From UBA1369 sp964571725 (GTDB lineage: Bacteria > Patescibacteriota > Gracilibacteria > UBA1369), in assembly GCA_964571725.1 (NCBI GenBank), contig CAZNDB010000001.1:410059-474058 (forward strand): DNA of 64,000 nucleotides, written 5' to 3'. How positions within the stretch are numbered: position 1 is the stretch's first letter; each line of letters begins with the position of its first letter. Position numbers and translations under genes: made by a program. The notes below the pieces were generated by a model, which was not told the DNA's origin, did not search any database, and saw nothing but the letters and a program-made list of their open reading frames with translations. Below, piece after piece: positions 60,315 through 64,000 of the stretch.

Positions 60315-62138
60315 TTACCTTTTTAATATGGATAAAAACGCTTCCTGGGGCAGCTCCACCTTTCCGATCATTTTCATGCGTTTTTTCCCCTCTTTTTGTT
60401 TTTTCAACAATTTATCTTTACGGGTTCTGTCACCTCCATAAAGTTTGGCAGTAACGTCTTTACGCATAGCGGAAATACTCTCTCTGGCAACGATTTTCCC
60501 GCCAACCGCAGCCTGGATGGCAATTTCAAACTGTGCGCGGGGAATCAGCTCCTTCAGTCTTTTAGCTGTAGCAATCCCTATTTGATGCGCCTCGGGACGA
60601 AAGACAATACTGGCCAACGCCTCGACAATCTCTCCTGCAACTCTGATATCCAGTTTAACCAGATCGCCCGTCCTGAATTCTATAAACTCATAATTCATTG
60701 AGCCGTAGCCGGAAGTGATGCTTTTTAGTTTATCGAAAAAGTCTACAACAATTGACGAAAGCGGCAGTTCCGAAACCAAAAGTATCCTGTTTTCATCCAA
60801 ATAAGAATAGTTTTTCTGTAAACCGCGGCTTTCCTGAACCAAAGTCATAACTCCCCCCATATAATCTTTTGGAAACAACAATTCCACTTTCACCCAGGGT
60901 TCTTTTATCTCCTCGATAGTAGCCGGATCCGGCAGGTCGCTGGGACTGTAAATCATTTGTTCAATCTTTTTTCCTTCCTTGCCCTGCTGAACAACTATGT
61001 AGGACACCGAAGGCGCGGTGATCACCAAATCCAGATTATATTCACGTTCCAGCCTTTCCTGAACGATATCCATGTGCAGCAAGCCCAAAAAGCCAGTTCT
61101 AAAGCCAAAACCAAGCGCCGTGGATTGTTCCGGTTCAAAACTTAAAGCCGAATCGCTCAAACGCAACTTTTGTAAAGCTTCACGAAGCAAAGGATAATCA
61201 TCCCCGTTTATGCAAAAAATTGAGGCAAAAACAAAAGGTTTAACCTCCTTATATCCTGACAACGGCTTAGCCTCAAAACTCTCGATTTTTTGGGCGCCCG
61301 GTTTCCAGACGGTATCCCCGACACGGGCCTGCGAGACATCTTTGAAACCCGTAACAATATAGCCGACCTCACCGGTTTTAAGCTCCTGGGCCTGTAAATA
61401 TTTTGGCTTGAAATAGCCCACTTCAACGATTTCCATTTCATTTTTGGAATGCAGATAAACCACCTTGTCACCGCGTTTAAACGAACCGGAAAATACACGT
61501 ACATAAGCCACCACGCCTTTATAAGGATCATAAACCGAGTCAAAAATCAGAGCTTTGGTCTCTTCGTTGATATCGCTGTCCTTGGGAGGTCCCAAGCGTT
61601 TTACGACAGCTTCCAGAACTTTCTCCACATTAGTCCCCTCTTTAGCTGAAATCGCGATAATTTCCTCTTTGGGAATAGCTAAAATATTCTCAATTTCCTG
61701 GGCATATCTCTCCACGTCAGCCGAGGGCAAATCAATTTTGTTCAAAACTGGAATTATTTTCAAATTATGTTCCAATGCCATATAGCAGTTCGCCAGTGTT
61801 TGAGCTTCAATCCCCTGCGTGGCATCCACAACCAGAATAGCCCCCTCACATGCCGCCAAACTGCGGGAAACTTCGTAAGTGAAATCAACGTGTCCGGGAG
61901 TATCAATCAGGTTTAGAATATAATTCTGGCCCTCAAATTGCCATTCCATGCGTACCGGCTGGAGTTTTATGGTAATGCCGCGCTCCTGCTCCAAATCCAT
62001 CATATCCAGCACCTGAGCAGTTTTCATGTCCCTTTTGGCTATAGTCCCGGTCACTTCCAATAAACGATCGGCTAAAGTCGATTTTCCGTGATCTATATGG
62101 GCTATAATGCAAAAATTGCGGATATTCGCAGTACTCAT
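60315..62138 (-). CDS. lepA: elongation factor 4 (LepA)
   Basis: A 607-residue translational GTPase. G1 is AHIDHGKST, G2 ERGIT, G3 DTPGHVDF, G4 NKID. LepA-specific C-terminal domain: GYGSMNYEFIEFRTGDLVKLDI (in parts) and KKQKEGKKRMKMIGKVELPQEAFLSIL at the end (in parts). It back-translocates or eases biogenesis of ribosomes under stress. Divergent from the PrgI operon. Confidence 0.97.
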   Translation of the reverse strand: MSTANIRNFCIIAHIDHGKSTLADRLLEVTGTIAKRDMKTAQVLDMMDLEQERGITIKLQPVRMEWQFEGQNYILNLIDTPGHVDFTYEVSRSLAACEGAILVVDATQGIEAQTLANCYMALEHNLKIIPVLNKIDLPSADVERYAQEIENILAIPKEEIIAISAKEGTNVEKVLEAVVKRLGPPKDSDINEETKALIFDSVYDPYKGVVAYVRVFSGSFKRGDKVVYLHSKNEMEIVEVGYFKPKYLQAQELKTGEVGYIVTGFKDVSQARVGDTVWKPGAQKIESFEAKPLSGYKEVKPFVFASIFCINGDDYPLLREALQKLRLSDSALSFEPEQSTALGFGFRTGFLGLLHMDIVQERLEREYNLDLVITAPSVSYIVVQQGKEGKKIEQMIYSPSDLPDPATIEEIKEPWVKVELLFPKDYMGGVMTLVQESRGLQKNYSYLDENRILLVSELPLSSIVVDFFDKLKSITSGYGSMNYEFIEFRTGDLVKLDIRVAGEIVEALASIVFRPEAHQIGIATAKRLKELIPRAQFEIAIQAAVGGKIVARESISAMRKDVTAKLYGGDRTRKDKLLKKQKEGKKRMKMIGKVELPQEAFLSILKR

Positions 62139-62194
62139 AACAAAAAATTTTGTGAGCTTATCTTATCAGACATCCCGTAAAACTCAACCGATCC

Positions 62195-62223
62195 TTAACA
62201 GAAAGACCGTTTTGTGATAAAAT
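62195..62223 (+). promoter_or_regulatory. promoter for the PrgI/TraC-like operon
   Basis: TTAACA at 62195-62200, a 17-base spacer and TAAAAT at 62218-62223, 20 bases before the ATG at 62244. Confidence 0.6.
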
Positions 62224-62243
62224 TTAGTGATTAATTAATCAGC

Positions 62244-62675
62244 ATGCAATTCAAAGTTCCACAGGACGTACAAAGAGAAGACCGCATAGTCGGGCCATTG
62301 ACATTCCGTCAACTGGTTATCTGCGGCATCGGTTTCAGCATTGCCTATGCCATTTACACCACCCTGGGAAGAGAATACCAGCTCATCACCGCTCTGATTC
62401 CGGTTATCATTATAGCTCTCATTACAATAGTTTTTGCCTTTATCAAGCCACTGGATCTGGTTTTTGAAAGATACATATTGTTTTGGATTGAATCTTTGCT
62501 TCTGCCCCATAAAAGATACTGGCTCAAAGGTACCGGTGATCCGTCGAGAATGGTTTATGTGCCCCCGGTTAATGCCAAGAAGGAAATTATCGAAAAAAGC
62601 CTGGAAAAAGATGATCTGAAAAAGAAAAAATCATTGGCAGAATTATCTCAAATACTAGACAAAAAAATAAAATGA
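62244..62675 (+). CDS. PrgI-family secretion membrane protein
   Basis: A 143-residue protein. It starts FKVPQDVQREDRIVGPLTFRQLV, a PrgI-family pattern, with two hydrophobic segments at about 28-46 and 48-68 and a charged tail. PrgI proteins belong to type IV secretion systems of Gram-positive and Patescibacteria. The next gene starts inside the stop region (ATGA at 62672-62675). Confidence 0.85.
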   Translation: MQFKVPQDVQREDRIVGPLTFRQLVICGIGFSIAYAIYTTLGREYQLITALIPVIIIALITIVFAFIKPLDLVFERYILFWIESLLLPHKRYWLKGTGDPSRMVYVPPVNAKKEIIEKSLEKDDLKKKKSLAELSQILDKKIK

Positions 62676-63433
62676 ACGAAACAAGCGTAAAAAACGCCAA
62701 AATAGTCAACGGCCCGACCTTAAGTACCCAAACCTATCTGCGAATTTCCGAAATCAGGGAAAATACGCTGATTTTAAAAAACGGCGGGCTCAGATCCGTC
62801 ATGAGAGTCTCGAGCATCAATTTCAATTTAAAGTCTGAAGATGAGCAAAACGCCATCATCTACTCCTACCAGGGCTTTTTAAACACGCTGGAAGACCCCA
62901 TCCAGATCATTGTCAGGTCTAAAAAACTGGATATTGATAAATATCTGGATGATCTGAGACAGAGGGGGGCAAAACAAACCAACGCGCTACTTCAGAAACA
63001 AACTTATGAATACGCCGATTATATTCAAAAATTGGTGGAATACGCCGACATCATGTCGAAAGAGTTTTATGTAATTGTGCCGCAAGACCCCTATAGAGCG
63101 AAAAGTCCCAATTTTCTGGAAAAATTCTTCGGTTTTATAAATGCCAAAGACAGTTATGCTCAAATCAAACAAAGAAGAGAAGAATTTGATGAATTAAAAA
63201 AGAAACTGGGACAAAAGGTTAACAGCGTAAAAATAGGCCTGGAAAACTGCGGCTTAAAAGTTGATGAATTGACAACCAAAGAATTGATTCAGTTGTTCTA
63301 TGAAATAAACAATCCAGTGGCTGCCCGCTATCAAAAAGGAGAAAACTGGGATCAAAGCGACATTAAAACCGACGATGAACTGAAAGTGGAAGACACTGAC
63401 ATCACCACCAAACCGGTAATGGGAACGGAATAA
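62672..63433 (+). CDS. TraC/VirB4-like N-terminal domain protein, no ATPase domain
   Basis: A 253-residue protein corresponding to the N-terminal TraC-like region that usually precedes or accompanies the VirB4 ATPase: LRISEIRENTLILKNGGLRSVMRVSSINFNLKSEDEQ (in parts), then PIQIIVRSKKLDIDKYLDDL. The C-terminal end is acidic and lacks Walker motifs. It is coupled to prgI by a four-base overlap. In related genomes a VirB4 ATPase gene often follows; here the operon runs directly into the rRNA operon on the other strand. Confidence 0.8.
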   Translation: MNETSVKNAKIVNGPTLSTQTYLRISEIRENTLILKNGGLRSVMRVSSINFNLKSEDEQNAIIYSYQGFLNTLEDPIQIIVRSKKLDIDKYLDDLRQRGAKQTNALLQKQTYEYADYIQKLVEYADIMSKEFYVIVPQDPYRAKSPNFLEKFFGFINAKDSYAQIKQRREEFDELKKKLGQKVNSVKIGLENCGLKVDELTTKELIQLFYEINNPVAARYQKGENWDQSDIKTDDELKVEDTDITTKPVMGTE

Positions 63434-63438
63434 ACACT

Positions 63439-63576
63439 AAACGGCACCGTCTTGGCGACGCCCTACTCTCCCAGAACTATTGTCCTAGTATCATCAGCGA
63501 AGAAAGGCTTAACTGCTGTGTTCGAGATGGGAACAGGTGTACCCCTTTCTCTATAGTCACCAAGACGGTGCCGTTT
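63439..63576 (-). rRNA. rrf: 5S rRNA with extended terminal stem
   Basis: The 5S body runs from about 63451 to 63564 on the minus strand and is recognised by CCCATCTCGAACACAG, GTTAAGCC and the closing GGGAGAGTAGG segment. The 5' and 3' flanks continue the terminal stem as a 17-bp perfect duplex (63439-63455 with 63560-63576), probably the RNase III-type or other processing stem. Mature ends are therefore estimates. Confidence 0.93.
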
Positions 63577-63650
63577 AATTTCACCGTCAAAATTGGATGT
63601 AGTAAATATACCTCAGTAATCTTCAATAATTGCTAGTTAAAGTGCAAATC

Positions 63651-64000
<350 letters not shown>

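Overview
The window looks like part of a small-genome bacterium of the Patescibacteria (Candidate Phyla Radiation). Reasons: dense gene packing with frequent short overlaps, modest GC, no biosynthetic operons, PrgI/TraC-like and VirD4-like secretion genes, a pilin-like VirB2/TrbC protein, an Elp3-type radical SAM protein, and many short lineage-specific membrane proteins. TGA works as an ordinary stop (for example 7625-7627 and 35608-35610), so this is not one of the lineages that recode TGA. A class or genus cannot be fixed from the sequence alone.

Layout. 1-6453: the truncated start of queA; a SpoIIE-type phosphatase and STAS protein downstream of rpsB - membrane protein gene - tsf; then, divergently, an RsbW-like ATPase, a second STAS protein and a PrsW-like membrane protease. 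Together these resemble a partner-switching signalling set. 6470-10960: a glycosyltransferase, a Wzz-like protein, an AI-2E family exporter, a pilin-like protein and a degenerate YggS relative. 10965-23850: mostly housekeeping genes (der, uvrC, rmuC, tsaC with tRNA-Leu, obg, pth, rplU, an RluA-family synthase, a PocR-PAS sensor, recG). 23879-29821: two unknown genes, then Elp3 head to head with a Trm9-like methyltransferase, then a WecG/TagA glycosyltransferase. 29916-34181: tRNA-Ala, gatB and small membrane proteins, including a dephospho-CoA-kinase relative without a P-loop, and lepB.

34182-35820 is the most unusual part: a very GC-rich gene for a Pro/Gly-rich, single-pass membrane protein with a cysteine-containing outer domain. 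It has a long structured leader, large 3' hairpins and inverted repeats, and its composition is unlike everything around it.

35828-49108 holds a type 4 UDG, a DHH phosphoesterase, fmt, an O-antigen-ligase-like gene, a sugar-binding lipoprotein, a GT2 gene, ssb, pgk, a VirD4/TraG-like ATPase, ruvX and rplI. 49125-62138 holds two family 5 solute-binding proteins without permeases, secG, ileS, a cation exchanger, three tRNAs, a PDZ protein, a second SpoIIE phosphatase translationally coupled to one binding protein, and lepA. 62244-63433 encodes PrgI and a TraC-like protein. The window ends in an rRNA operon on the minus strand (5S and the 3' end of 23S).

The best candidates for new biology are the GC-rich island, the Elp3/Trm9-like pair, and the partner-switching genes together with the binding-protein/phosphatase pair.
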